From Bolinopsis microptera (Eukaryota > Ctenophora > Tentaculata > Lobata > Bolinopsidae), in assembly GCF_026151205.1 (NCBI RefSeq), contig NC_087073.1, positions 15,705,837-15,769,836 on the forward strand: a stretch of DNA of 64,000 nt, read 5' to 3'. The notes below the pieces were generated by a model. The model worked only from the letters and a program-made list of their open reading frames with translations, searched no databases and was not told the origin of the DNA. Shown one piece after another: positions 1-13,528 of the stretch. The stretch's first letter is position 1. Every line of letters begins with the position of its first letter. The position numbers were made by a program, and so were the translations under genes.

Positions 1-1588
1 TACTCCTATATTTCCAGACAATAACTCCCACTCTTGTTACCCTGAAGACTACTCCTATATTTCCAGACAATAACTCCCACTTATTACCCTGAAGACTACT
101 CCTATATTTCCAGACAATAACTCCCACTTATTACCCTGAAGACTACTCCTATATTTCCAGACAATAACTCCCACTCTTGTTACCCTGAAGACTACTCCTA
201 TATTTCCAGACAATAACTCCCACTCTTGTTACCCTGAAGACTACTCCTATATTTCCAGACAATAACTCCCACTCTTATTACCCTGAAGACTACTCCTATA
301 TTTCCAGACAATAACTCCCACTTATTACCCTGAAGACTACTCCTATATTTCCAGACAATAACTCCCACTCTTGTTACCCTGAAGACTACTCCTATATTTC
401 CAGACAATAACTCCCACTCTTGTTACCCTGAAGACTACTCCTATATTTCCAGACAATAACTCCCACTTATTACCCTGAAGACTACTCCTATATTTCCAGA
501 CAATAACTCCCACTCTTGTTACCCTGAAGACTACTCCTATATTTCCAGACAATAACTCCCACTCTTGTTACCCTGAAGACTACTCCTATATTTCCAGACA
601 ATAACTCCCACTCTTGTTACCCTGAAGACTACTCCTATATTTCCAGACAATGTCAATAACTCCCACTTATTACCCTGAAGACTACTCCTATATTTCCAGA
701 CAATAACTCCCACTCTTGTTACCCTGAAGACTACTCCTATATTTCCAGACAATAACTCCCACTTATTACCCTGAAGACTACTCCTATATTTCCAGACAAT
801 AACTCCCACTCTTGTTACCCTGAAGACTACTCCTATATTTCCAGACAATAACTCCCACTCTTGTTACCCTGAAGACTACTCCTATATTTCCAGACAATAA
901 CTCCCACTCTTATTACCCTGAAGACTACTCCTATATTAATTCCAGACAATAACTCCCACTTATTACCCTGAAGACTACTCCTATATTTCCAGACAATAAC
1001 TCCCACTCTTGTTACCCTGAAGACTACTCCTATATTTCCAGACAATAACTCCCACTCTTGTTACCCTGAAGACTACTCCTATATTTCCAGACAATAACTC
1101 CCACTTATTACCCTGAAGACTACTCCTATATTTCCAGACAATAACTCCCACTCTTGTTACCCTGAAGACTACTCCTATATTTCCAGACAATAACTCCCAC
1201 TCTTGTTACCCTGAAGACTACTCCTATATTTCCAGACAATAACTCCCACTTATTACCCTGAAGACTACTCCTATATTTCCAGACAATAACTCCCACTCTT
1301 GTTACCCTGAAGACTACTCCTATATTTCCAGACAATAACTCCCACTCTTGTTACCCTGAAGACTACTCCTATATTTCCAGACAATAACTCCCACTCTTGT
1401 TACCCTGAAGACTACTCCTATATTTCCAGACAATAACTCCCACTTATTACCCTGAAGACTACTCCTATATTTCCAGACAATAACTCCCACTCTTGTTACC
1501 CTGAAGACTACTCCTATATTTCCAGACAATAACTCCCACTCTTGTTACCCTGAAGACTACTCCTATATTTCCAGACAATAACTCCCAC
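1..1588. repeat. 49/47-bp satellite array
   Basis: About 32 head-to-tail units fill the left edge and continue beyond it. The main unit is 49 bp and starts TACTCCTATATTTCCAGACA; a shorter 47-bp variant has CTTATTACCC in place of CTCTTGTTACCC. Units often alternate as 49+49+47, giving a 145-bp higher-order period. Two units carry small insertions, near 651 and 937. The minus-strand open frames across it are only the repeat read through and are not genes. The last unit stops about 10 bp before a 3' splice site at 1598-1599, so the array sits at the end of an intron. Confidence 0.97.
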
Positions 1589-1599
1589 TCTCTCCCCAG

Positions 1600-4500
1600 T
1601 TTGCCCACCCCGCAACATGCTGGAACCCGTCCCACCGTTATGGGAATATTCGCTGACACCGTGCCACACAACCACATACCAGCCGGAGCCACCATCCACA
1701 TCACCAACCCTGACAAACGCAGAAATCATGTTCGGAACATCTTCGGGGACACTTCTGCTCCAATCAACTATAGAGACAGATCAAGATCGGTGAGTGTTTG
1801 TGTTGTACAGTCAGAACACATTAAAGGACAAACTAGAGAACAAACAACCAAACGAACAAACGGACAAACCACAGAACAAACCAAGAACAGGACCAAACTG
1901 AGACGACATTCACACTGCGTCGTACTGACTCCAAGTAAACAAACAGAGTTACATGCTCTGGTACCGACTAACTCATGTACTATAAGATCTGTCTGGGACA
2001 GGAATAAGGTTAGAACATGAGAGTCAGCAACAATTGTTACTCAACTTATGGTTAATTTTATCTTTTTCAGATTTCCCACATCTTCAATAAGGAACATTTA
2101 TTCTCAATAATCAACAATTCTCAGGGATCACACTATGAAAAGGGATATGGGAGTTATCATTTGATACGAGTGTGGTCGTATGAAAATGATAACGAGATCT
2201 ATCGTGTCCGTCCTCGTACTGTAAGAATAAAGTTACTGCAAGATAAATGGGGGCCTTGATCTTATCTGCTTATCTAACAGTACTCTCGAATGATCGTGGG
2301 ATTTGTCTTATAAAAGTCTAGAATTGTGTGTAGTTTTTGCGGCTTCTCAGCTCTTAGTAGATTACACATTATATAATGGGTATATAATATAATATGATTA
2401 TTCTTACACTAACAATTACATTTCCAGCTGATACCTTTCGACCCACCGTGCTAACCCCGCACACAAATATAATTGACATAATATGTCAATATTGTAATAA
2501 TAATTATAATATTAATATTACCCACCTCCCAGGTTCAGTTCTCAGACGCCAACATAACGAAGCGTTACAACTCCGCTGACGATCTATCGGACCCTAAACC
2601 CAAGGATAAGAAACCTAAGAAGCTGAAGAGTAACCTGAAAAGCAAGAGGTTTGTGGGGCTACGCTGTGTACTTGTTATCTGTATGCTAGTTGTGCTTTGT
2701 CTGTAGCCGTATCTGATTTTACGTGATACATCAATTGCTAAATTAGAAACCTCGGTGACGTTTTAATAGGTTTAGTTCGTGAGTCATGCCAGTTTCACCA
2801 TTTTGGAGATAAGGTGGCTAGAATGTTGTTGACCCAGTTATATCTGTTAAAATGGACGTGACTTTTTGAAATTATTTAAAACTGAAAGCAATTCTTGCTG
2901 AATTGATAATTCAGCGGTCAAAACCGCTTTTTTTTATTGTGTAGAAGTTCAGCAATGAAATATATATATATATCTATATATAATGTATTTTAAACTTGAC
3001 GAAATCCCCCCGGCAACGGGGACAGAAGAAAAAACACTGAAAATCGACCAAAAACCGACCCTTCTTTTTGAACATAACTGATTTTTTAAATTTCCTCGAA
3101 CAAAGCTTTCGACTAGCGGGTTTCTAGTAATATATATATTACAGACCGTTTGTACATACTAGCGCACGCCCTATTAAATTATCTTATCTAATCTCATTAT
3201 TGCGTGTTGAAACTGTGTTTAACTGCATGCCTTGTAATCACTTTAACCTGGCATGATGTGATTCCTTGATTTTAGGTCCCACAACAAGAATAACATTGAA
3301 GTTGATGGATCTGCTCCGGATGACTATAGTACTCATAAGTAGGTTATCTTTCTGTTGGGGTTTCAGTTAACAATATTTGATCCTGCTGTTCAATTAATAA
3401 TTCAAATCATTTAAATTTAATGTGTCCGCTGTTGGATTTGTGGCAGCTAATAATCTGTGTGCAATTACTTTGTTAAGTTTATTGCTAGCAACTGTTTCTA
3501 TGTTAAATCATTTTTCACATTGTACAACACGTACAGTCTGTTCTGATCAAATTAAACCGGTTTTGCATCAAACAATTATCGAGTTGAGATTATCGGTAAT
3601 ACAATATCGTTTAAATTTCGGAAGTTCATCGCTTTTGTATCAGATCAAGCAATTTTTGTGCAAGAACTAGCAGTTAGCACGAAATATGTGGAATATTTGA
3701 TAACGTTTAGCATTCTTGTCGCTACAAATTTAGCCAATAAAGATGGCAGGAGCCCAATCGGCTTATCCTAATTCATCAAACGATAACTCGATTTTTCATG
3801 AAACAGTTGCTGAGCAAATCATGTCGTGGTAATTCTAAAAGCAATTATCTGAAAACTCTAAAAAAAAGCACTGTCTATCTCCAGCACTCTTTATCTGAAG
3901 CTTTCTCTCTTTATCTGATGAAGTATCTCCTGAAACTAATCTCTCTCACACCTCCTCTCAGTGGTTCAGAACCACGCCTGTCTAGTTCCGGATCCAGTGT
4001 CTCTAAAGAGGAGAAGGTGGTGGTTAGAAGGGGTTCAGCTCCAGCACCCAGTGATCAGATCAGTCTGCCCGAGTTAGACCTGACTCCTGCCTCCCCTGTT
4101 CCCTCCCCAGTTCAGCTGAATATTGAGCCTCCCACTCCTACCTGTATAAACAACAGGTATGTGGACGGGGTACATTATATTACACGTGATGTGACAGTTT
4201 GTTTGTTTCAGGTAGACTTACGTATGTTAATTGTAGTTTTAATCATCTATTCGAGAACTTTCTAAAAAGACCCACAATTCTACAATTGTTTGGCGCCAAG
4301 GACATATCCAATTTGTTTCTGGGATTCAGGCCACAGGGATACCGGCGATACATCTCGTATAAACAATATACATGTTAATTCTATAACCTCAACCAGTGCA
4401 AATGTGTATGTAGAACTTTAAAAAAATTCGATCGAAGAGTATTTGTCAATTAATTAAATTAACGGCCAGGTAGCGCAGTTGGTTAGCCAGCTTTGCAATC

Positions 4501-7500
4501 GTGAGATTGCGGGTTCAAATCCCACTGCCTGCCTGGTCGTGGGGTGAGTGTCGTTGACATTCAGCTAAGGATCGTGAGTGGTCTATGCAGCCCCCCGGTC
4601 TACTCAGCCGAATACTCGAGAAATCGGGTGTGAGGGTTAAATGAGGAGCTGCACATTGCAGCAAAGTCTCGGGCGAAGAAAGTATGGTACACACTACCTT
4701 AACCGTCACTGGCTAAAAAAACAAATCCTTCGGCTTCCTGTAATTGGCTGGTTGCACTTGTGTAACAATATGGCTGTTGGAATACTCCGAAGTAAAATAA
4801 GTGTCTAGATTTAAAAAAAATCTGTACAAACTGGTGCTATATCTGTGTCAGAAGTCAGGATGTTCGAAGGAAGGATGAGGCTCTTAATTTCCATGGTTTC
4901 TTTCAGCTGCTATAAGCTGATAAAAAAACAATTTTCTACTAATTTCACGCGGTCCTCTCATAACTTGTGATTGTGTAATATCCAGATAGGAACTAGGAAC
5001 TCGTTACTTCATAGCACAGTCACCGTCGGCCTTTTCTTTGTTTCTTTGGTTATGTTTATCAACCCTCCAAAGTAATCAATATTTTATATTTTTCTCGAAT
5101 CATTTTACTATCAAAGTGCTGGGAATTGTAATGTTGGGCTGAAAAGAAACTAAAAAATGTAAGAATGTAACAGTGTCACACCCCAGGTTTATTGTTACAC
5201 AAGTTGATAGCGACATGGAAATTGACCCGTCTTCTGGCAACCCCGCTGAGAATTGTGGTGAGTTTAATTAATGATGCTGTAGTTTGTACTTTTCAGCCAT
5301 TCTTCAATCTTCATCTGCTTTAGATCTTTAATCTTTACTAATGTAATTCGTGTGTGCCATGAGTTTCTCGCCAGCACTTGAAGACGTAGCCAAATAGGGT
5401 GTCAGCGATGTTTTTTATTTATTAGCTAAGAGGATGAAGATAAGTGAACTGGAGCACCGATCAAATTAATGTTTTCAAGTGGTGTGCTTTTATTGTGTGA
5501 GGTACAGTTCTATCACACATTTTTGTTCCCAGTTTCAGAAAAAAAAGTTAAACGAAAAATAGGCTGGACCAACAGCGAGGTTCCGATTGCACCGGTTGTA
5601 CCGGTCGTACCGGTTGATGTTCCGGTTGTACCGTGACGAATGTAATTTGTCGTTTTAGGCAAGATTTCTTGTTTTGTGCGTGAAAATGATTGCTAAAAAT
5701 CTCAATCACTGACTTGCTCAAACATTATTGTGTTGTCATACATTGTACGTGATCTCAATTATCAATTGATAATAATTTAATGATGCTGTCCGTCTCGTGA
5801 ATTTCGTGAAGTTACGCAACGTGATCAATTATTGTCACTCACATAATTTGTTATAATTATTATCTGAAATCTATACTGTCTTGGTGGGTGAAGGATAAAT
5901 ATTCTATCGATTACTAATCTCAATTATCAATCAATAACATAATACCGTTAACTGTGATTGGTGGAACCAAAATATCTTTTGTGATCCTATCAATTTCATA
6001 TTTGTATTTTGAATCTAAATCACTTAAAAGTCTGATCACTATGATAATACTATGTCGATACTCGATACATTATACTATCTGGATTGCTACCTGTACACAG
6101 CTGTGAAAGTTGGATTCTGTTAACAGAAGCTGAACTTCCTCAAAACTTACAGCTGAACGCCAGTCGATACCATTGAATCCCTTTCCATAGTTTTTACTTT
6201 CATTTCAGATTCTACAAAGAAGCACCTAGCATAGTAAAGAAAACAGTAAATGTTGAAGAGTTGAACTGTTGAAGAGTTGAACTGTTGATTCAGTGGTAGC
6301 AGTCTAGCAGAGTATACACATACAAGAACAGCTACAGTAGATCAAGATAAGATTCTGAGTCTTCTGAGAGTTCTCGACAACCTCTTCGGCTTTAGCATCG
6401 CTGTTAGTTTGAATACGAAGCAAATAAGAATTGTACACTGTGCATGTTAGATAGAACAAACTTTTACCTTATCGGCCCTGGCCTAATAACGGACCTGACC
6501 AGTGACCCTGACAATCGAAGGCCTCATATTACTCACCTCATTCTTAATTATCAATTATCACAATTAATTCCATGCCATTCAGATGAATTCTGTAACGACT
6601 GTTTTGACAAATTTTATTCATTGTGGTCGGCAATCTGCTGGCTCCCATATTTTAATGAATGTGAAAATATGCAATTTACAGAAATCGTACGAGTTTTTAG
6701 CGGCACTAGTAAAGTCTAGAATATATTGTGTGCTTGCTTTACCGCTAATTTTGTCATGTAGGTAGTTACTTTATTTGGCTTGATTTCTACGACCAGTCAA
6801 CGTTAATCAGCCTGCACACGCACATCTTCACGAATTTTTTACTAATCTTTAAAATAAATTCTGCAGTTCAGGATTACAGAATTCAGTTATTGATTATTCT
6901 TGTTATATTAACCAATAACGAGGAATTTTCAGTTGTTTTTTAACCAAATTTTGTATTTTTTCAGATGAGAGATTTTATTACCTTAATTGGTTCTCTTTCA
7001 CAGTTTTCCAATTTGAATTATGTTATCTAACATAGTTGATATTGTTGGGTAGATGACGTAATGTCATAGGGGTTCACACATTACGTAATTACTTTTTGGC
7101 CAAATTTTAAACCCCCTCCCTCCCCCTCCGTAATCATTTTTAAACATAGCTATTGTGTCAAAATTACACTAGCGCAGTCATTTGGAAACCCCTATCCCCC
7201 CTCGGCTGATTACGTAATATTATGTGAACAACCGCATAGGTTCTATTTGTTTCTGAAAGTTTTTATTTCAGATATTTCTTATATCAAGTCCCGGGTTTCT
7301 TCAGAATTATTGCTATTGTGTTCATATTATTAAAATAAAGTAGAGTTGTAAGGAAAAACTGTGTTTTAGTATCTTGTATCAAAAATTCACAGATAGTTCT
7401 TGAAAATATTGGAAAATAAATGATGACATTAACCGGAGAGTTAATGTGATGCACGAAAAGCCTTTTAGCCCTATAAAAGTGGCACAGTTTCAGCTGTTTT

Positions 7501-10500
7501 TAAAATGTGAGTCATGTGGCACGAGAATTGCATGTGAAATGCAAATATATTCGGAGATTCATACTGTAAAACCCTCATTTACCGCGCCGGGTGTAGTTAT
7601 TTTCCCCGACAACCCCAGGCCCAGTAAATTGGGGTTTAACCTAAAAAGCTTGTATTATGGGTCCGTAGCATGGATGATGCAATGCAGGTATGTATAATGA
7701 ATTAGCATTTAACAACAGTGGGGCGTTACATTACACTTAACATGAGGGTAAGATAGAATGTTGTTGAAGTCTCCCGACGAAGAAAATAGTACATGTAAAA
7801 TGTAATCCCTCAATTACATTGAGTAGTTTGCCTTTCTGTGAATACCCATTGTTATTGGTTATAATAATATATATATAACCCATTCTAATCCTTGGACAGT
7901 TGGTTTATGGAAACCCATAACATAATACTTTAAAATAACTCATACTAAAAGTATAAAAAGCCATACATAAGTTCAAACTTGGCTCAAGTTAAAAGTTTAG
8001 TATGTAACGTGTTGAAAACTATAAATATGTGTTAAGCCAGAAACGTCGGCATGTTGCATGTAGGCATGTTTCTTGACCAACTCCCAAGGGAATTACTCTC
8101 TAATTTTGGCAATTTCTCTGTTGGCAAGCGGGATGTTTGAGACAAATATTTGCCGGAACATGATCCCTGGTTTACAGGTCTAGTCAACAACTACTGATAT
8201 ATAACAATTTAAGATATTATGTGGATTCTCAGACATAATTTAAGATATTTTATAAACATATCCCATTATATTCGATAGCAGCACCCTACTCAGGTAAGTA
8301 GTGTAATGGTGTCTCCCATTGTATCCAGTTTACTTGCTCAGCTCGTACTTGTACCAATGCATGCAGGGTTAGATTAATTACTTCCCAGCCCAAAGTTGTA
8401 AGTGACAATGCAAGTGTGGAATGTATAAGCCCACTACTACATAATCCTCAACATACCATTCAAACTTTATATCATTATTATCGTGTCCCAATAAAGGAAA
8501 GTGCAGAAATAAAACTTGGATGTCAACCTATTTTACCGATAACAATTCGGAAATCTAAGAAAAAATAAGACTCTGCAAATCAAATTTATGATGTCAGAAA
8601 AGTTTTGCAAATTATGCGGATATAATAATATTAATAGAATTTTGTCAGCGCATTACTCGCTAGAAAATTGAATTTGTTGTTTAAAGAGCTATTTCTGGAT
8701 TACATCTGACAAAAATGTAAACAGCATGATATAATAACGTCATTACTCGAATAAGCCTTTGAAAGGTAAGTTACTATTCTTAGACCATAAAAAAGTCTTA
8801 TCACATGAATCAACTAAGTACTTCTGTAAGATAAGAAAATAGCAATCGTGTTATTTCTTGGCTTACCTAATTGCCACACATTGCGAAAGTGTGGAACGTT
8901 CAGATCTGAAAACGTCCGTACGTGACGTCACGCCGATGTATTACAACCATTGAAATTAGTAGCAAATAGTACGTGGTCATGATGTATGACTAAGTGGTCA
9001 GGTTGTGGTTGCTGTTACTCTACCTTACCTCTTTACCTCATCTCAGAACAATATGTCATGTGTCTGACTGAACATATAAGTAAGCATGATTTTAGTGCTA
9101 AACGGCTGAGAATAACCCAGAAAGGGAAATCACAGCATCTTTGGGAAAGAGTACACATCTTGTGACCCTCTCAGCTTGTGTCAAGTCTGAGTGTCCACTC
9201 TCAATAATCTGCCAATGTCATTACAGCATCAAACAACTGCTAGCCAACTACATTATGTCTTAATTACTGCATGTGAAATAATATGTAATGCATATTATCT
9301 TACTTTCCTGAGTGAAATAGAGAAATGTATCAGTCCGCAACTTATTATATTCATGAAAATCATAAAATGTACATTTATGGTTAAGATAAGATTATAAAAT
9401 GGAACTGGGTCCACTGAAAACTCAAGTTCAACTTCATGTTCATCGTTTGGATTTCTACATCTCTGAAGAGCACATATTACATTTCCATGTACACAGTACA
9501 CAGTGCACAGTACACAGTACACAGTAGACAGTACATAGTACACAGTACATAATACACTGTACACTGTACACAGTACACAGTACATAGTACATAGTACATA
9601 GTAAACAGTACACTGTGTACAGTACACAGTACAGACACTGTTTAATAATTGCTTTCCAGATCCACTGAGTAGACCAAACTACTGGGATTTCTCTGGCTCC
9701 GGATCCAGTGTGGACGACTGTGGCCGAGGCCAAGGTAACAACCAGCTCTCTTATCATTTTGATGTTTTATATTAAAGAATGGCATTCGGTTTCATTTTAA
9801 ATTGAATGTCTGATTATGAAATTTGATTAAATTGATTTTGTTAGTACAATCTTAATTAGGGGTCGTTTACATATTATTACATAATCACTTTTTGGACAAT
9901 TTTTAACCCCCTCCCCCTCCGTAATCATTTTTACACATAGCTATTGTGTCAAAATTACACTAGCGTAATCATTTGGAAACCCCCTTCCCCCCTCGGCTGA
10001 TTACGTAATATGTGAACAACCCCTTATGTTAAAACTCTAATCTACCTTCAGGTGGCCAGAAGAGAATGCAGCATCTGACAGTGCCAGGTATTATAACATT
10101 CATTTGATAACTTGATATTTCCGTTCATAGATCATGGAATGCTTTGCCACAATCATATTACGTCTTCTGTCATTTGAGTTTTTCTCAGGATATTTGAGGT
10201 TCTGAAAAGTAGAATCATAGAATATAGGCTATGTAAGTTGTATTCGTTGTATTTTGTGTGGTTATTGAGCATGTTATTGTGAACTTTTCTGCTTGGTGTA
10301 AACTTGAAAAACCCTGTTTCTTTGTTAGAATTCTACCATCTGTACAGTACAGAGGGTTAAATGGATATAATAGGACTTAGAGACAGCAGCTGCAGGGACT
10401 TCATTTAAAGTTGATATTCTCCTTACTAATAATATGAATAACCACTGACCGGTCCATTTAATTTATACTTTGTAAACCTTATCAAGGCCGTCGTGTGTGA

Positions 10501-10771
10501 CCAACTAAAGGTACAGATAACATTAAATGAACTCTTAAAAGATAAACGAAATCCTGAAAAGTTTTACCCAACACTGTGAATAGTACACACGACCATTCTA
10601 AACACGGTTGTTTAAACTATGGGTTCTAGAAAACTCGCCGCCATATTTCTACTTACACTGTCCCTTAATTAACATATTCTCTCAGATATTATGTTAAACA
10701 TATTTCCACATGCACAGGTGGTTTGTTGTACCCAGGTCTGGTTCTACCATTCGAGGATCCCACGAGTGAAG
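1600..10771 (+). CDS. Unrecognised multi-exon gene (partial, nine joined exons)
   Basis: Nine exons with AG acceptors and GT donors join with matching phases: 1600-1789, 2071-2220, 2533-2648, 3276-3338, 3962-4156, 5187-5257, 9660-9734, 10052-10087 and 10718-10771. Together they give about 316 codons without a stop, which is strong evidence for a real gene. The start codon lies left of the window; the frame at 1600 begins after an acceptor, not at ATG. The product is polar. A segment around RVWSYENDNEIYRVRPRT is followed by a Lys-rich stretch (KPKDKKPKKLKSNLK) and then a Ser/Pro-rich region, which suggests a disordered, possibly regulatory tail. The last exon ends in phase 1 and no continuation was found before the MON2 duplication begins at 10992. 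I do not recognise the family; a database search with the joined translation would decide. Confidence 0.72.
4463..4720 (+). mobile_element. tRNA-derived SINE
   Basis: The first 75 bases fold like a tRNA. The acceptor strand GGCCAGG pairs with CCTGGTC, the A box is TAGCGCAGTTGG and the B box is GGGTTCAAATCC. A unique body of about 160 bases follows, ending near an A-rich tract (CTAAAAAAACAAA). The body and the irregular anticodon arm argue for a SINE, not a working tRNA gene. It lies in the intron after exon 3962-4156. No clear target-site duplication was found. Confidence 0.7.
5533..5636 (+). CDS. Possible alternative terminal exon of the same gene
   Basis: The acceptor TTGTTCCCAG is followed by sequence that continues the phase-1 frame of exon 5187-5257. 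It encodes VSEKKVKRKIGWTNSE and then a short Pro/Val repeat (PVVPVVPVDVPVVP), and stops at TGA 5634-5636. The exon at 9660 accepts the same phase-1 donor, so the two could be alternative 3' ends: a short form with a basic, Pro/Val tail and a longer form. This rests on phase and splice-site match only. Confidence 0.5.
5637..7068. other. AT-rich intron, nothing recognised
   Basis: AT-rich intronic sequence of the plus-strand gene. Short open frames near 6444-6765 have no supporting features. Confidence 0.5.
7069..7235. mobile_element. Small MITE, copy 1
   Basis: A roughly 165-bp element with inverted ends: GGGGTTCACACATTACGTAA on the left and TTACGTAATATTATGTGAAC on the right. The C-rich interior and the stretch CATAGCTATTGTGTCAAAA are shared with elements at 9859 and 32354. 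It is non-coding and intronic. Confidence 0.75.
7236..9480. other. Intron, nothing recognised
   Basis: AT-rich sequence between the MITE at 7069 and the microsatellite at 9483. Open frames at 7446-7697 and 9191-9397 lack any recognisable domain and are probably chance. Confidence 0.45.
9483..9640. repeat. ACAGTAC-type microsatellite
   Basis: Imperfect tandem repeat of about 7 bp (ACAGTAC/ACATAGT variants) over about 155 bp. It ends about 18 bp before the 3' splice site of exon 9660-9734. The Tyr/Cys-rich minus-strand open frames across it are artefacts of the repeat. Confidence 0.9.
9859..10023. mobile_element. Small MITE, copy 2
   Basis: Same family and orientation as the element at 7069, with ends GGGGTCGTTTACATATTA and TACGTAATATGTGAACAACC. 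It lies in the short intron between exons 9660-9734 and 10052-10087. Confidence 0.78.
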
Positions 10772-13528
10772 GTATTGATAATCGCGGTTACTGGTCAGAA
10801 TGAGATGAATCTAGGACATTGTTTAGAGAATGGAGTTATACAGTAGGGTAGAATATGAGGGTCGGAGTATAAGTGGTTTGGAGTTGTAGACTCGGGATTG
10901 CATTGTCTGATTCAAGTTTTTAATTTTGAATATTATTTAAGGGTCATTGTGATCATAATTGGTCCGTGAAATAGTGAGTTATATCTGAGTTCCTTTTAAA
11001 AATTAAGATCATTTGATAACATAACAGCTTTACAGCGATTTTAGTACCTTTCATTGATCTCTCCATTTTTTTAAACCGTGATAAGGAATTTATCAATGTT
11101 CTATCTTATTAGACAAACAGTTTTATTTATTTTACGCCGTGAATTACTTAATTAAGTTTAACTCTTTTTAGTGTTTACGTTTTTTATTTTCTTATACTAT
11201 ATATGGGATTAATTTTACTGGCCACTACATCACAAATAAAAGCGCTTGTTAAGTGATAAAAATGGGGGGGGCGTGGCGTTGTCTCAAATAAAAATGATAC
11301 GGGCAGCAACCTAGTTAATTTAGTTTTGTGTTAGTTATTTGCAAGTCTAATTCGAATAGATCTTGCTGCTTCAAACGGGCTAACAGTTTCAGCTTAACAG
11401 ATTGAGTAAATACTATATATTATTCAATGCATGTAATCTTTTACATAGTACTTTATATATTTGAGGTTTCGACTTTTATACGGTTGTATTTTGCTGTCCA
11501 AAACAAAATAACTAAGGAATGTTTACTGTCAAAATTAGATATTAAATCGTATCTATATCTATCTAGAAGTAAGGACACTTGCTTCATTTTGTAATGAAAC
11601 GGAAATTCCGTTATTACTAGCAGCTCAATTTTTTCAAATCATTAAAGGGATTGGTAACTAAAATGGAATTGCGTAAACTAACTTCCTCCATTAGAATGGC
11701 TTTAACCAAAAATTATACATTTAACGAAATCAAGTATGTTATCATTCGTTTAGGTATTAAACTACAACTAAAAGGACAATCGCATTTCAATTCCTCAAAG
11801 ATTAAATTTAAAGCATACAATATGTCACGGATTACGACCCAATCATATATATAAATCTATATATTTATTAAATATTAAAGCAATAATCTTTAAAAGTTAG
11901 ATCTAATGTTTTCCTCTAATATTTTTGGCCTGCATCAGTTGCGAAGTTTGGCAGGAGTATTCCCTGACTTTAACCTAATCGTTCTAACCTAAGTCGGTTT
12001 TCTACTACTTTAACTTAAACAAAAGTGCACATCAGTTACATAATTAACATTAATGAATTTATATTGACTTCTCCTCCTTTTTAAATGTATGACCTTACCA
12101 ACTAACATACAGAATTCAACATACACATCAGAAAGAGGGTAGCCGAAATAACTAAACCTTCTCCCATAAAATTCACAGATAAAAACCAGCAGGAATTACT
12201 CTTGTGAAGTTAATTTGGCCCCACTCTACAATGACAACTTTAATTCCTTGTACCAAGAGAGAACCCCTTAACCCAATATCCTTTAACTTTCATGTCAGTA
12301 CAAAACAAAGTATTCACTATAAGAGTTTTCCAGAACGCTAACACACGAACAATCCGACAGCGGACTAATTGTACAAACACAAGTCTCATCCTTCTGGATC
12401 TAGATGTTTTTCTGCTCATTTCCAACCACCTTGAATCCAAAGTATATAAGTTCGTTTTTCTGTGAGGACAAATTTCTTCTGTTCTCAGCGTCTGTTTAAA
12501 TCTACCTCGTTCTAGTGGTGATCATGTTTCATTTTCTGTCGGTTTTGTGGTCAAGCTCAGTCAGCTGATCCTCAAGTTCAGATGCCTTGAATAACACATA
12601 ATCCTGGCACGATTCGCATGCTAGTTCTATACTAATTGGAGCCTGCTTCTGGTTCCTCAAACAGCTTGAACCAGGTTCCTGACACTGGAACCGATGGCGC
12701 TATCAACCGTTCCTCAATAGATGGAACACCGTGGCGCATCTATATTGTTTCTGGTTCGGAAGACGGAGCTGAGCCCTGTTCGTAACGGCCCATGCTACCT
12801 TCACTATATCAGCACGAGATTCCCGCTTTACACCTCCACTGTCTGTGTTCCTTCAGAGCAAGCAGGGTCTGACTTTGCTGGTTCGTTAGAGACATGTTCT
12901 AGATCATTATTGTCGACCCCATCAGTCTCAGTCTCGTCTGCCGCTAACTTTGGCGGGACGAGCAGATCTCTGAATCTATGCAGTGCTTCTTTTAGTGTGT
13001 CCCGCACCTGAGGATAGGTAACTGTTAGAAGGAAACTGATTTAACGGAATCTTCTAGAATACTATAATTATTATACGCATTCGATCTTAAACTCTTAGTT
13101 AATTTCAATGTATTCTTTCCTGAGTACCTAGAGAACCTTAAAACATCCCTTGAAGTCTAGTTTAATTTCAAGGTATGTGATTCACCTAATTAAGGTAGGT
13201 AAGGTAAATCACATGTGCATAATATTATTTTAACACTGTAAACTTAATAATATTATCTGGAAACTGTAAAGTGGAACGTATTAAATCAAGAACTTGATAC
13301 ATAATACGGAGTATTCACGACACAGGTCTAGAGTCTAGACCATACCATGATGCAGCATGTATTTCAATCTTACATTCCCTACTTCTACATAGGGGGGGGG
13401 GGGGGGGCAAAGCCCCAAAAGGCCCCGATTTCTAGGGCCCTTTTTGGATTTTCGATATGTGTAGGGCCTTTTGGGGCCCTAGAATTAACTTCAATTTCAT
13501 CAAGTTTGATATATAGCTAAGTGCTTTA

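Noticed and set aside
1-1588. CRISPR-like regular array
   Set aside because: Units are directly adjacent with no unique spacers, in a eukaryotic intron; it is a satellite.
198-1729. Series of 69-103 residue minus-strand proteins
   Set aside because: They are the satellite unit translated; identical frames repeat with the array period.
4463-4540. Functional tRNA gene
   Set aside because: The anticodon arm is irregular, and a SINE-type body and A-rich tail follow directly.
9295-9757. Tyr/Cys/Val-rich minus-strand proteins
   Set aside because: Produced by the ACAGTAC microsatellite.
11651-11854. 67-residue plus-strand ORF
   Set aside because: The frame is not kept in the duplicate at 21000-21200, which differs by indels.
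12721-13011. Plus-strand ORF in the duplicated block (also 22064-22330)
   Set aside because: It is the complement of the MON2 last exon, which has splice and homology support on the minus strand.
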